Positions 1 through 5,959 of a stretch of DNA of 6,338 bases are shown here, in pieces (position 1 is the first letter of the stretch; every line of letters starts with the position of its first letter). The notes under the pieces were generated by a model. The model was given only the letters and a program-made list of their open reading frames with translations, ran no database searches and had not been told where the DNA came from. Position numbers and translations under genes: made by a program. Source of the stretch: an uncultured Selenomonas sp. (GTDB lineage Bacteria; Bacillota; Negativicutes; Selenomonadales; Selenomonadaceae). The stretch lies in the NCBI GenBank assembly GCA_937981305.1, contig CALJPB010000260.1, positions 1 to 6,338 of the forward strand, written 5' to 3'.

Positions 1-351
1 CTCATGGGCAAGGAGATCCGCTCGTACGGGAAGGACACACTCGCGGGCGATATGCTCCGCGCACTCGGTGCGGAACATCTGGCGGCGGACGGGCAGAGCC
101 TCAGTATGGAGGAGCTGATCGAGCTGAATCCCGATGCGCTCTTTCTCATTGTCATCGAGGACGACTATGGGAATGAGGATGCGATTACCGCACGTCTCTA
201 TGAAAACCCTGCGCTGCGCTCCCTCTCCTGTGTGCAGCAGCGCCGCATCTACACCGTGCCGCTCTATGCCGTCTACAGTGCGGGCATTCGCGCCTACGAC
301 GGCATAACGATATTCGCACATGGGCTGTATCCTGAGATCTATGGAGAATAA
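1..351 (+). CDS. Periplasmic substrate-binding protein of a metal-chelate/B12-type ABC importer, C-terminal part
   Basis: This is the last 116 residues of a protein whose start lies before the window; codon 1 is CTC, and the ATG at 4 is an internal methionine. The segment looks like the C-terminal lobe of the BtuF/FhuD/FecB-type binding proteins (Peripla_BP_2 family). It has a YGKDTLAGDMLRALGAE stretch near the beginning, a 'SMEELIELNPDALFLI' motif, and a closing block with the final helix 'YDGITIFAHGLYPEIYG'. Family members are usually about 300 or more residues, so roughly two thirds is missing. The role is to capture a ferric siderophore, haem or cobamide outside the membrane and deliver it to the permease encoded three bases downstream. 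The ligand cannot be told from this fragment. TAA stop at 349-351. Confidence 0.87.
   Translation, partial: LMGKEIRSYGKDTLAGDMLRALGAEHLAADGQSLSMEELIELNPDALFLIVIEDDYGNEDAITARLYENPALRSLSCVQQRRIYTVPLYAVYSAGIRAYDGITIFAHGLYPEIYGE
343..347 (+). promoter_or_regulatory. Ribosome binding site of the permease gene
   Basis: GGAGA lies inside the last codons of the binding-protein gene, seven bases before the ATG at 355. With only three bases between stop and start, translation of the two genes is probably coupled. Confidence 0.6.
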
Positions 352-354
352 TCT

Positions 355-1407
355 ATGCAAGCGTTCTTTTCACGTGCGGGGCTCGCACTGCTCTGTATCC
401 TGCTCACCGCACTCCTCATTGTCGCTCTTTTCTGGGCGCTCTCGATCGGGACGGTCGATCTGCCGCCCGCCGTCATTGCCGCCGCCGTCCTCGACCAGAT
501 CCAGAGCGGTACACCCATCGACATGGCGGGCAAAGGCCCCGTGCATGACATTGTATGGCTGCTTCGTCTGCCGCGCCTCCTGCTCGCCGCCATCATCGGC
601 GCGGGGCTTGCCACCTGCGGCGTTGTCATGCAGGCGATTGTAAAGAACCCGCTCGCCGATCCGTACATCCTCGGCATCTCGGCAGGCGCATCCCTCGGCG
701 CGACCTCCGCTGTCCTCCTCGGCATCGGTGCAGCATTCGGGGAGAATGCCGTCGGCATCGCTGCATTCCTCGGTGCGTTCGCCGTCTCCGTCGGTGTCCT
801 CTTTATCGCGAACATTGGCGGACGTGCAAACGCGATGAAGCTGCTGCTCGGCGGCATGGCACTCAGTGCCGTGTGCAGCGCATTTTCGAGTTTCATCGTC
901 TATTTTGCCAACGATAAGGAGGGCATTCAGACCATCACCTACTGGATGATGGGCAGTCTGGCGGGGGCGAAATGGGAGCACATGGCGCTCATCGGCGGCA
1001 TTGTCGCGCTCGCCGTTCTCTTTTTCTGGTCGCAGAGCCGCATCCTCAACCTCATGCTCCTCGGCGATGCGTCCGCAATCACGCTCGGCACGGATCTCCA
1101 TCCCTATCGGCAGGCGTATCTCATCGTCAGTGCGCTTGTGGTGGGGTTCGCCGTCTTTGCGGCGGGCATGATCGGCTTCGTCGGGCTGGTCGTTCCCCAT
1201 GTCGTGCGGATGCTCGTCGGCACCGACCACAAGCGGCTCGTACCGGTCTCCGCTCTGGTGGGGGCGATCTTCCTCGTCGTCGCGGACGGGCTGTGCCGCG
1301 TCCTCATCCCGCACACGGAGCTGCCCATCGGCATCCTCATTTCACTCGTCGGTGCGCCCGCATTCATCTATCTCATGGTGAAGCGTACCTATGGATTCGG
1401 AGGGTAG
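355..1407 (+). CDS. FecCD/BtuC-family ABC importer permease
   Basis: This is a complete inner-membrane permease of 350 residues, the usual size for the FecCD family, whose members form a homodimeric channel for ferric siderophores, haem or vitamin B12. The protein is strongly hydrophobic throughout, with a first membrane segment at about residues 8-32. Family hallmarks are visible: 'RLPRLLLAAIIGAGLATCG' (71-89), 'NPLADPYILGISAGASLG' (98-115), 'GMIGFVGLVVPHVVRMLVG' (271-289, the coupling region contacting the ATPase), and the C-terminal block with HTELPIGILISLVGAP (320-335). The start at 355 is chosen because it has a GGAGA ribosome binding site and follows the upstream stop by three bases. 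It sits between its binding protein and its ATPase in one operon. The substrate is undetermined; iron chelates are the commonest in such cassettes. TAG stop at 1405-1407. Confidence 0.96.
   Translation: MQAFFSRAGLALLCILLTALLIVALFWALSIGTVDLPPAVIAAAVLDQIQSGTPIDMAGKGPVHDIVWLLRLPRLLLAAIIGAGLATCGVVMQAIVKNPLADPYILGISAGASLGATSAVLLGIGAAFGENAVGIAAFLGAFAVSVGVLFIANIGGRANAMKLLLGGMALSAVCSAFSSFIVYFANDKEGIQTITYWMMGSLAGAKWEHMALIGGIVALAVLFFWSQSRILNLMLLGDASAITLGTDLHPYRQAYLIVSALVVGFAVFAAGMIGFVGLVVPHVVRMLVGTDHKRLVPVSALVGAIFLVVADGLCRVLIPHTELPIGILISLVGAPAFIYLMVKRTYGFGG
1399..1403 (+). promoter_or_regulatory. Ribosome binding site that sets the ATPase start
   Basis: GGAGG overlaps the end of the permease gene and lies eight bases before the ATG at 1412. 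The earlier in-frame ATG at 1391 lies upstream of this site and has no good site of its own, so 1412 is preferred. Confidence 0.75.
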
Positions 1408-1411
1408 TGAT

Positions 1412-2185
1412 ATGGAGATATTGGCGGAAGCGGTAAAACTCTTCATCGGGGACAAGGAGATTCTGAAGGGGCTGGATTTTCATCTGAAACCGAAGGAATT
1501 TCTCGGCATCATCGGCCCGAACGGCAGCGGCAAGAGTATGTTCCTCAAATGTCTTTACCGCGTGCAGAAACCGACGGCGGGGAAAATCGAACTGAACGGA
1601 CGTGCGCTCGATGAGCTGAGCTATCGGGAGTCTGCGCTGCAGCTCTCTGTGGTGGCGCAGCATAATTTCTACAGCTTCGACTTCAGCGTGATGGAGGTCG
1701 TGCTTATGGGGCGCTCCCCACACAAGCGGCTTCTCGACCGGGACAATGCGGGCGACTACGAGATCGCACGCCGTGCGCTCCGTACGGTCGGCATGGAGGA
1801 GTGTGCGGAGCGCAGCTTCGCCAGTCTCTCGGGCGGCGAGCAACAGCGTGTGATTCTCGCACGTGCGCTCACGCAGGAGGCGGAGTGCATGATCCTCGAC
1901 GAGCCGACGAACCATCTGGACATCAAGTACCAGTTGCAGATCATGGACATTGTAAAGGGACTGGATCTCACCGTTGTCTCTGCGATCCACGACCTCAACA
2001 TCGCTGCGCTCTACTGCGACCGCCTCATCGCCATCCAAAAGGGGCGTGTCGTGGGGCTCGGTACGCCGCGCGAGCTGCTCACGGAGGAGTTCATCCACGC
2101 GCTCTACGAGGTGCGTGCGAAGGTAGAGACCGCAGAGGACGGGCGTATCTATATTCGGTATCTGCCGCAGTATCATTCGGTTTAG
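1412..2185 (+). CDS. ABC importer ATPase (FecE/BtuD type)
   Basis: This is a complete cytoplasmic ATP-binding subunit of 257 residues that would power the permease encoded four bases upstream. All nucleotide-binding motifs are present: Walker A GPNGSGKS (35-42), Q-loop glutamine Q83 in 'VVAQHN', ABC signature LSGGEQQ (139-145), Walker B ending in D163-E164 (MILDEPTNHLD), and the H-loop histidine H193 in 'SAIHDLN'. The fold order and length fit the iron-siderophore/B12 importer class. One oddity is that the residue after the Walker A serine is methionine (GKSM) where GKST is usual; the core GxxGxGK[S/T] is intact, so the protein should still be active. Translation from 1391 would add seven residues, but 1412 has the better ribosome binding site. 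It ends with TAG nine bases before the terminator hairpin, making it the last gene of the operon. Confidence 0.95.
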   Translation: MEILAEAVKLFIGDKEILKGLDFHLKPKEFLGIIGPNGSGKSMFLKCLYRVQKPTAGKIELNGRALDELSYRESALQLSVVAQHNFYSFDFSVMEVVLMGRSPHKRLLDRDNAGDYEIARRALRTVGMEECAERSFASLSGGEQQRVILARALTQEAECMILDEPTNHLDIKYQLQIMDIVKGLDLTVVSAIHDLNIAALYCDRLIAIQKGRVVGLGTPRELLTEEFIHALYEVRAKVETAEDGRIYIRYLPQYHSV

Positions 2186-2193
2186 GAGAAATG

Positions 2194-2219
2194 AAAAAGC
2201 CCCCGTACGGGGGCTTTTT
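2194..2219. terminator. Perfect palindromic bidirectional intrinsic terminator
   Basis: The arms are AAAAAGCCCCC and GGGGGCTTTTT around a GTAC loop, so the whole 26 bases read identically on both strands. The six-base GC stem is followed by a T-run in either direction. It lies between the end of the + strand transporter operon (stop at 2185) and the - strand Kelch fragment (stop at 2268), and can terminate transcription from both sides. Confidence 0.93.
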
Positions 2220-2267
2220 GTGTGGATCAATATTCCGTTCATTCGCGCCGTTCGTTAGGCACTGCGC

Positions 2268-2520
2268 TCACTTCACGAACAATCCGCGATAGAGGCGCGG
2301 GCTGCGCACACCCGGCTTGATCTCGCCGCTGATGGAGTAGAGTGCGCCCTTTGCCATGACGAGCGCCTCGCCGCAGGGTGCGGGGAACGGCAGCTCTCCG
2401 ACGGTGCGCCATGCGTTTGTCCGTGCGTTGTAGACGAGGATGTCGCGATTCCAATGGTAGTCCTCGGGGGACATGGTGAAGTAGTGGGCGCGGAATGCAT
2501 CCTTTTCCTCGCCTTGCAGT
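2268..2520 (-). pseudogene. Kelch-repeat protein remnant, C-terminal end of a cyclically permuted mutarotase-like protein
   Basis: The - strand frame ending in TGA at 2268-2270 encodes about 84 recognisable residues. They include 'YHWNRDILVYNARTNAW', then 'GELPFPAPCGEALVMAKG', then 'SGEIKPGVRSPRLY'. These resemble the last Kelch blades of the cyclically permuted relatives of E. coli NanM/YjhT, a sialic-acid mutarotase; this family call is from memory. Such proteins are usually several hundred residues long, so only the C-terminal quarter is present. The frame stays open upstream, but there it only overlaps the flavoprotein gene in another register, so the rest of the Kelch gene is absent. The first in-frame ATG (2472-2474) would give just 68 residues and has no clear ribosome binding site. 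I read it as a 5'-deleted, probably non-functional remnant. Alternatives are a second assembly join near 2521-2525 or a short expressed leftover. Confidence 0.68.
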
Positions 2521-2524
2521 GTGT

Positions 2525-3301
2525 TTATTCGGAACTTTCGTGCCGCGCCGTGATCGCGCCGTCCGTTTCGGTAACGATGATCCTCTTTTGCTCCGATTTC
2601 AGTGTGTCGGGGTGATCCGTGCGGTAGTGTGCGCCCCTGCTTTCCCGTCGGAGCAGAGCTGCTGTCAGAACTGCCGTTGCCGTCCGCAGCTGGGCGGACA
2701 GGCGGAGGGCTGCGGCGGCATCCGCTGCTGCTGTTGCGGGGGCATTACGCTCCATTTCCTCCAGTGCATCCGTGCAGAAGCGAATCGCCCGCGTCAGCCC
2801 ATCCGCGCTGCGTGCGATCATGGCATTCTCTGTCATCAGGCTGCGGAGACGGCTGCGTATGGCGTGTGCGTCGGGGATGCTGTGCGCGTGCAGGAGGATC
2901 GCATCGTCCGCAGCCATTGTACCGCGCGCCTCCGTGGCGGCGGATTTGCCCGCGATCTCTCCGAATACAAGCCCGTTTGCACTGGACAGCCCGCCGATCC
3001 GATCTGCCCCGTGCATTCCACCGGTCACTTCGCCGCAGGCATAAAGGCTAGGGACGTCCGTTGCGGCATCGCTGCCGATCACGATGCCGCCGTTCGCTGC
3101 ATGGGCGTACATCCCGATTCGCACGGGATCGTTCGGGGTCAGCCCCTTGTTCTCGCGCAGCCAGTCGAAATAGGTCGCGATAAACTCGGGCGGATTTTGC
3201 TTCATCTCGTCCGAATAGCTCACATACGCCCCGCCGCTTTGTTCCGCGCGTGCAATGGCGAAGTCGACCGCGCGATCCGCGCCCGCAGCAGTAAACGGGC
3301 C
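2525..3301 (-). CDS. FAD-dependent flavoprotein of the fumarate reductase/L-aspartate oxidase type, C-terminal part
   Basis: This - strand frame encodes about 258 residues, ending in TAA at 2525-2527. The family is shown by 'HAANGGIV' (fragment residues 67-74) and by 'LYACGEVTGGMHGADRIGG' (86-104), followed by NGLVFGEIAG (109-118). These correspond to the FAD-contacting and substrate-site blocks of FrdA/SdhA/NadB, with H67, E91, H97 and R101 in the expected places. The usual HGANR is HGADR here, and the usual NSL is replaced by LSS, so this is a divergent member rather than classical FrdA or NadB. The C-terminal helical domain includes a motif resembling NadB's 'ESRG.HYR' (ESRGAHYRTDHP) and appears to end naturally. 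The N-terminal Rossmann half is missing because the gene is cut at the discontinuity near 3300. GTG at 3223 is an internal valine, not a start: residues such as 'GADRAVDFAIARAEQSGG' continue upstream. The physiological substrate is not determinable. Confidence 0.8.
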   Translation of the reverse strand, partial: GPFTAAGADRAVDFAIARAEQSGGAYVSYSDEMKQNPPEFIATYFDWLRENKGLTPNDPVRIGMYAHAANGGIVIGSDAATDVPSLYACGEVTGGMHGADRIGGLSSANGLVFGEIAGKSAATEARGTMAADDAILLHAHSIPDAHAIRSRLRSLMTENAMIARSADGLTRAIRFCTDALEEMERNAPATAAADAAAALRLSAQLRTATAVLTAALLRRESRGAHYRTDHPDTLKSEQKRIIVTETDGAITARHESSE

Positions 3302-3316
3302 GTGCGTGGAGCGGTG
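3298..3316. other. Probable chimeric join between two genomes
   Basis: The - strand flavoprotein loses recognisable sequence just where the + strand RadA begins (its zinc-finger residues VCQQCG start at 3314). Both genes are truncated at their 5' ends head to head, with no intergenic DNA, promoter or start signal between them. Codon style changes across the point from GC-rich third positions to mixed A/T-ending codons. The exact base cannot be fixed by eye. Confidence 0.7.
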
Positions 3317-4642
3317 TGCCAGCAGTGCGGCGCGAGCTACCCGAAGTGGGTCGGCAAGTGTGAGAATTGCGGCGAGTGGAATTCACTCGTAGAGCAGGTT
3401 GTACGTGCGCCGGGCAATTCGGCAGTGGCGCGTAGCGCTGCGCACGGCAATATATTAAAAGCGCAGTCAATGCGTTCAATTTCGGCAGAAGCATCAACTG
3501 CACGTCTTGGCACGGGTATTGCTGATGTAGACGCGGTATTGGGCGGCGGTATTCTCCCGGGCGGCGTTATGCTGCTGGCTGGTCAGCCGGGTATCGGCAA
3601 GTCGACGCTATTGCTGCAAATAGCGGCGCATATCTCTGAAGAAGCGCTAGTGCTGTACGCGAGCGGCGAGGAGTCGGCGTCGCAAGTTAAATTGCGAGCT
3701 CGGCGCTTGGGTGCGGTGGCGGGCGACCATCTGCAATTTGTCGCAAGCACGAGCGCTGACGATATTGCGGCGACGATTCGCAGTGGCGCTTACAAGCTTG
3801 TTATTATTGATAGCATTCAAACGCTTAGCCTTGAAGAGGTGGCGAGCGCGCCGGGAACGGTCAGCCAAATTACTAACTCAAGCAACGTCATTATTCGTGC
3901 CGCTAAAGCGTCCGGCGCGGCGGTGATTTTAGTCGGACATGTCACGAAAGAAGGTTCAATTGCCGGACCAAAAGTGTTGGAGCATTTAGTTGACGTTGTA
4001 TTGCAGTTTGAGGGCGACCGCTATGGCGGCTTCAAAGTAGTGCGCGCGGTCAAAAATCGCTACGGCTCGACCAGCGAAGCGGCGATTTTCGAGATGAACG
4101 AAAACGGTTTGAGCGTGGTCGAAAATCCGTCGGCGGCATTACTTGCCGAGCGCCAAAATGCCGATGGATCGGTGGTGCTTGCTACGCTTGAGGGCAATCG
4201 TCCGATTTTGGTAGAAATTCAAGCCCTTGTCAATTCGACAAATTTCGGGTATCCTAAAAGGACGGCGAGCGGATTCGACTTGAATCGCCTCAACCTGCTG
4301 ATTGCTGTGCTTGAGAAACGCACAAAACTGAACTTATCTGACAAAGATATTTATATCAATGTAGTGGGCGGACTGAAATTGGCGGATCCAGCGGCCGATT
4401 TGGCTGTTGCGATGGCGATCGCTTCGGCAGCGGCGGGGCGCAAGCTAGATGATAGTTTGGTGGTGTTCGGTGAAGTTGGTTTGGGCGGTGAAATCCGCTC
4501 GGCGCGACTACCTAATAAGCGTATTGCTGAGGCGAAGAAGCTTGGCTTTACCCAGGCGATTGCTCCAAAATCGGGCAAAAAGAATTCATTTGTGCGCGGC
4601 GTGTGTGATTTGCGTCAGGCGCTTATTGACTACATGAAGTAG
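3302..4642 (+). CDS. radA: DNA repair/branch-migration protein RadA (Sms), missing its first few residues
   Basis: RadA is a RecA-like, DnaB-type helicase that extends and resolves recombination intermediates alongside RecA. Counting the GTG at 3302 as residue 1, the 446 residues show an N-terminal four-cysteine zinc finger (CQQC 6-9, CENC 20-23), Walker A GQPGIGKST (94-102), Walker B VIIDS (167-171), and the RadA-specific KNRFG motif in the form KNRYG (251-255). A C-terminal Lon-like domain follows ('NVVGGLKLADPAADLAVAMA', 353-372; 'GEVGLGGEIRSARLP', 390-404). Family members are usually about 450-460 residues, so only the first few are missing. No ATG or ribosome binding site precedes the finger: the open frame running back to 2495 is merely antisense to the flavoprotein. 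The GTG at 3302 could serve as start but lacks a Shine-Dalgarno sequence. Composition and partner gene suggest Saccharibacteria. TAG stop at 4640-4642. Confidence 0.93.
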   Translation: MRGAVCQQCGASYPKWVGKCENCGEWNSLVEQVVRAPGNSAVARSAAHGNILKAQSMRSISAEASTARLGTGIADVDAVLGGGILPGGVMLLAGQPGIGKSTLLLQIAAHISEEALVLYASGEESASQVKLRARRLGAVAGDHLQFVASTSADDIAATIRSGAYKLVIIDSIQTLSLEEVASAPGTVSQITNSSNVIIRAAKASGAAVILVGHVTKEGSIAGPKVLEHLVDVVLQFEGDRYGGFKVVRAVKNRYGSTSEAAIFEMNENGLSVVENPSAALLAERQNADGSVVLATLEGNRPILVEIQALVNSTNFGYPKRTASGFDLNRLNLLIAVLEKRTKLNLSDKDIYINVVGGLKLADPAADLAVAMAIASAAAGRKLDDSLVVFGEVGLGGEIRSARLPNKRIAEAKKLGFTQAIAPKSGKKNSFVRGVCDLRQALIDYMK

Positions 4643-4670
4643 TTGCCAACAGAGATTAAATCTCGCGAAA

Positions 4671-4678
4671 AGAAAGGA
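4671..4678 (+). promoter_or_regulatory. Ribosome binding site of the PIN-TRAM gene
   Basis: AGAAAGGA lies four bases before the ATG at 4683, in the 40-base gap after radA. No promoter or terminator is obvious in this gap, so the two genes are probably cotranscribed. Confidence 0.6.
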
Positions 4679-4682
4679 ACGT

Positions 4683-5804
4683 ATGGAAACAAAAGATATA
4701 GTATTGCTAGCGGTGACGCTATTAATTTTGGGCGAAGTGTCATATTTATTGACGCGGCTGCCAAAGGCGAATATTAAAGCGAAAGACCGCGCGATTTTAG
4801 TCGATACATCAGTATTGATGGACGGGAGGATTGTTGCGGTAGCGGGTACGGGATTCATTGGCGGCACACTGGTGATTCCGCGCTCGGTGATCGGTGAACT
4901 GCAATTTTTAGCAGACCATGCCGATAGCGATAAACGTGCTCGTGCGCGCCATGGGCTTGACGTTGTGACGGAATTGCAGGCGATGGAGCGTGTCGCAGTG
5001 GAGTTGCTGCAGGACGGCAGCCGCGCCAGCGAAGGTGTTGACGATCGGCTGTTGTCACTCGCAAAACAACACGGCGCGGTTATCATGACGCTTGACTATA
5101 ATCTTAACAAAGTCGCGGCAGTGGAAGGTACGGAAGTGCTGAATCTGAATGAGCTGGCGCAGAGTCTGCGCATGGAATATTTGCCGGGAGAAAAGCTCCT
5201 TCTTGATCTGATTCAAAAAGGACAAGACTCGCATCAGGCGGTCGGTTATCTGCCGGACGGCACGATGGTCGTCGTTGAACAGGCGAGCGGCAAAATTGGG
5301 CAAACGCATACGGTCGAAATCGTGCGCAGTTTGCAAACAGCGGCAGGGCGCATGATGTTTGCGAAATTAGTAGACGAGGCTCAGCCAGAAAAACGCCGTA
5401 CGCAGCGCCAATCGTCAAAATCGCACGGCGCAATCTCTGCTGCGGCGTCAGGCGAACTAAATAAAGCGGCAAAATCGCAAGTAGCAAACAATACATCAAA
5501 CGAGTCGGCTGCCCCGTCTACTTCAAATCAACGCCGTCGAGGTAAAAACGCGTCAAGCATACAACGTAGTAGTACGGTAAAGCAAGCGCATTCGGCAAAA
5601 ACAGCGCAGTCGTCGCGCATGCAGCGCGCGCACGAAGACAACAAAGCTTCTCGCCGGACACACACTTCGCGAAAGGGAAAAGATGGTGCGACGGTACAGG
5701 CTTCGCACTCACAGCCAAATGCAAATTCCGAGCCGCGCCGCACGAGTCATTCGCGCCGCAAAAATCACGAGGATGACTTGATCGCCCTCGTGAATGAGCA
5801 GTAG
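4683..5804 (+). CDS. Membrane-anchored PIN-TRAM domain protein (YacL-like putative ribonuclease) with a basic C-terminal tail
   Basis: The order is one N-terminal membrane segment (about residues 5-23), a PIN nuclease domain (about 37-160), a TRAM RNA-binding domain (about 165-228) and a long tail (229-373). The PIN acidic residues are in place: D41 in 'LVDTSVLMDGR', E72 in 'IGELQFLADH', D120/D121 in 'VDDRLL', and D138 in 'TLDYNLNKVA'. The TRAM part carries 'LPDGTMVVVEQASGKIG' and 'LQTAAGRMMFAK'. Basic residues after the membrane segment (R25, K28, K32, K34) predict a cytoplasmic PIN domain. From what I recall of the family, Bacillus YacL has four N-terminal membrane helices; here only one remains. 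The tail is rich in Ser, Arg, Lys, His, Ala and Gln, has no recognisable domain and is probably disordered. Metal-dependent RNA cleavage is the family expectation; the actual target is unknown. The start is supported by AGAAAGGA just upstream. The stop is TAG at 5802-5804. Confidence 0.9.
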   Translation: METKDIVLLAVTLLILGEVSYLLTRLPKANIKAKDRAILVDTSVLMDGRIVAVAGTGFIGGTLVIPRSVIGELQFLADHADSDKRARARHGLDVVTELQAMERVAVELLQDGSRASEGVDDRLLSLAKQHGAVIMTLDYNLNKVAAVEGTEVLNLNELAQSLRMEYLPGEKLLLDLIQKGQDSHQAVGYLPDGTMVVVEQASGKIGQTHTVEIVRSLQTAAGRMMFAKLVDEAQPEKRRTQRQSSKSHGAISAAASGELNKAAKSQVANNTSNESAAPSTSNQRRRGKNASSIQRSSTVKQAHSAKTAQSSRMQRAHEDNKASRRTHTSRKGKDGATVQASHSQPNANSEPRRTSHSRRKNHEDDLIALVNEQ

Positions 5805-5959
5805 CGAGTGTATTTTCGCTTTCTGCGATTAGACTCCAGCTTTGCTCTGGGAGCAAGTAGCATAGCTAGTGAACGAGGCGTGCCGCAGGCTGAACCTCTC
5901 TTTAGTCTGGAGGTTCAATGCAAAATACGATTGGTTAATTTGTTTACTGCGGTCATTTC
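5805..5959. other. Hairpin-rich intergenic region between convergent genes
   Basis: This 155-base gap separates two stop codons facing each other. It holds several inverted repeats: AGCGA/TCGCT (5803-5807 with 5816-5820, overlapping the PIN-TRAM stop and followed by TTCT), TTGCTC/GAGCAA around a three-base loop (5842-5847 with 5851-5856), and the 8-bp TGAACCTC/GAGGTTCA (5891-5898 with 5910-5917). None has a strong T-run, so a terminator role is plausible from position but not proven. No coding signal is seen. Confidence 0.5.
5891..5917. repeat. Inverted repeat, 8-bp perfect stem with 11-base loop
   Basis: TGAACCTC at 5891-5898 is the exact reverse complement of GAGGTTCA at 5910-5917. It lies midway between the convergent stops at 5804 and 5960 and may act as a weak or factor-assisted terminator. 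Neither flank is T-rich, which argues against a classical intrinsic terminator. Confidence 0.5.

Noticed and set aside
370..1314. Long - strand open frame opposite the permease (314 residues)
   Set aside because: It is a shadow frame of GC-rich coding DNA. The product is charged and low-complexity, while the + strand permease has full family motifs.
1373..2242. - strand open frame of 289 residues opposite the ATPase
   Set aside because: It lies antisense to an ATPase with every expected motif and runs through the terminator; no family features.
2191..2292. Small + strand ORF starting MKKPPYGGF with AGGAG just upstream
   Set aside because: The coding sequence is the terminator palindrome itself and then antisense to the Kelch fragment. 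Such start-like sequences arise by chance where a purine-rich stop region meets a terminator.
2273..2500. - strand ORF beginning MHSAPTTS with GAGGAAAAGG directly before its ATG
   Set aside because: It is out of frame with the Kelch homology, and its Ser/Arg-rich product looks like a shadow translation.
2495..3301. Long + strand open frame continuous with RadA, which would make a 715-residue fusion protein
   Set aside because: This part is antisense to the clearly recognisable flavoprotein, is Cys/Arg-rich without family features, and is joined to RadA only by the probable chimeric junction.
3302..3304. GTG as the genuine RadA start
   Set aside because: It is possible, but there is no Shine-Dalgarno sequence upstream and the preceding DNA belongs to another gene. 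A start lost at the junction is more likely.
3048..3503. - strand open frame of 151 residues spanning the junction
   Set aside because: It is in a different register from the flavoprotein, lies antisense to the RadA zinc finger, and shows no recognisable family.
5104..5499. - strand open frame of 131 residues opposite the PIN-TRAM gene
   Set aside because: It is antisense to well-conserved PIN and TRAM motifs and has no supporting start signal.
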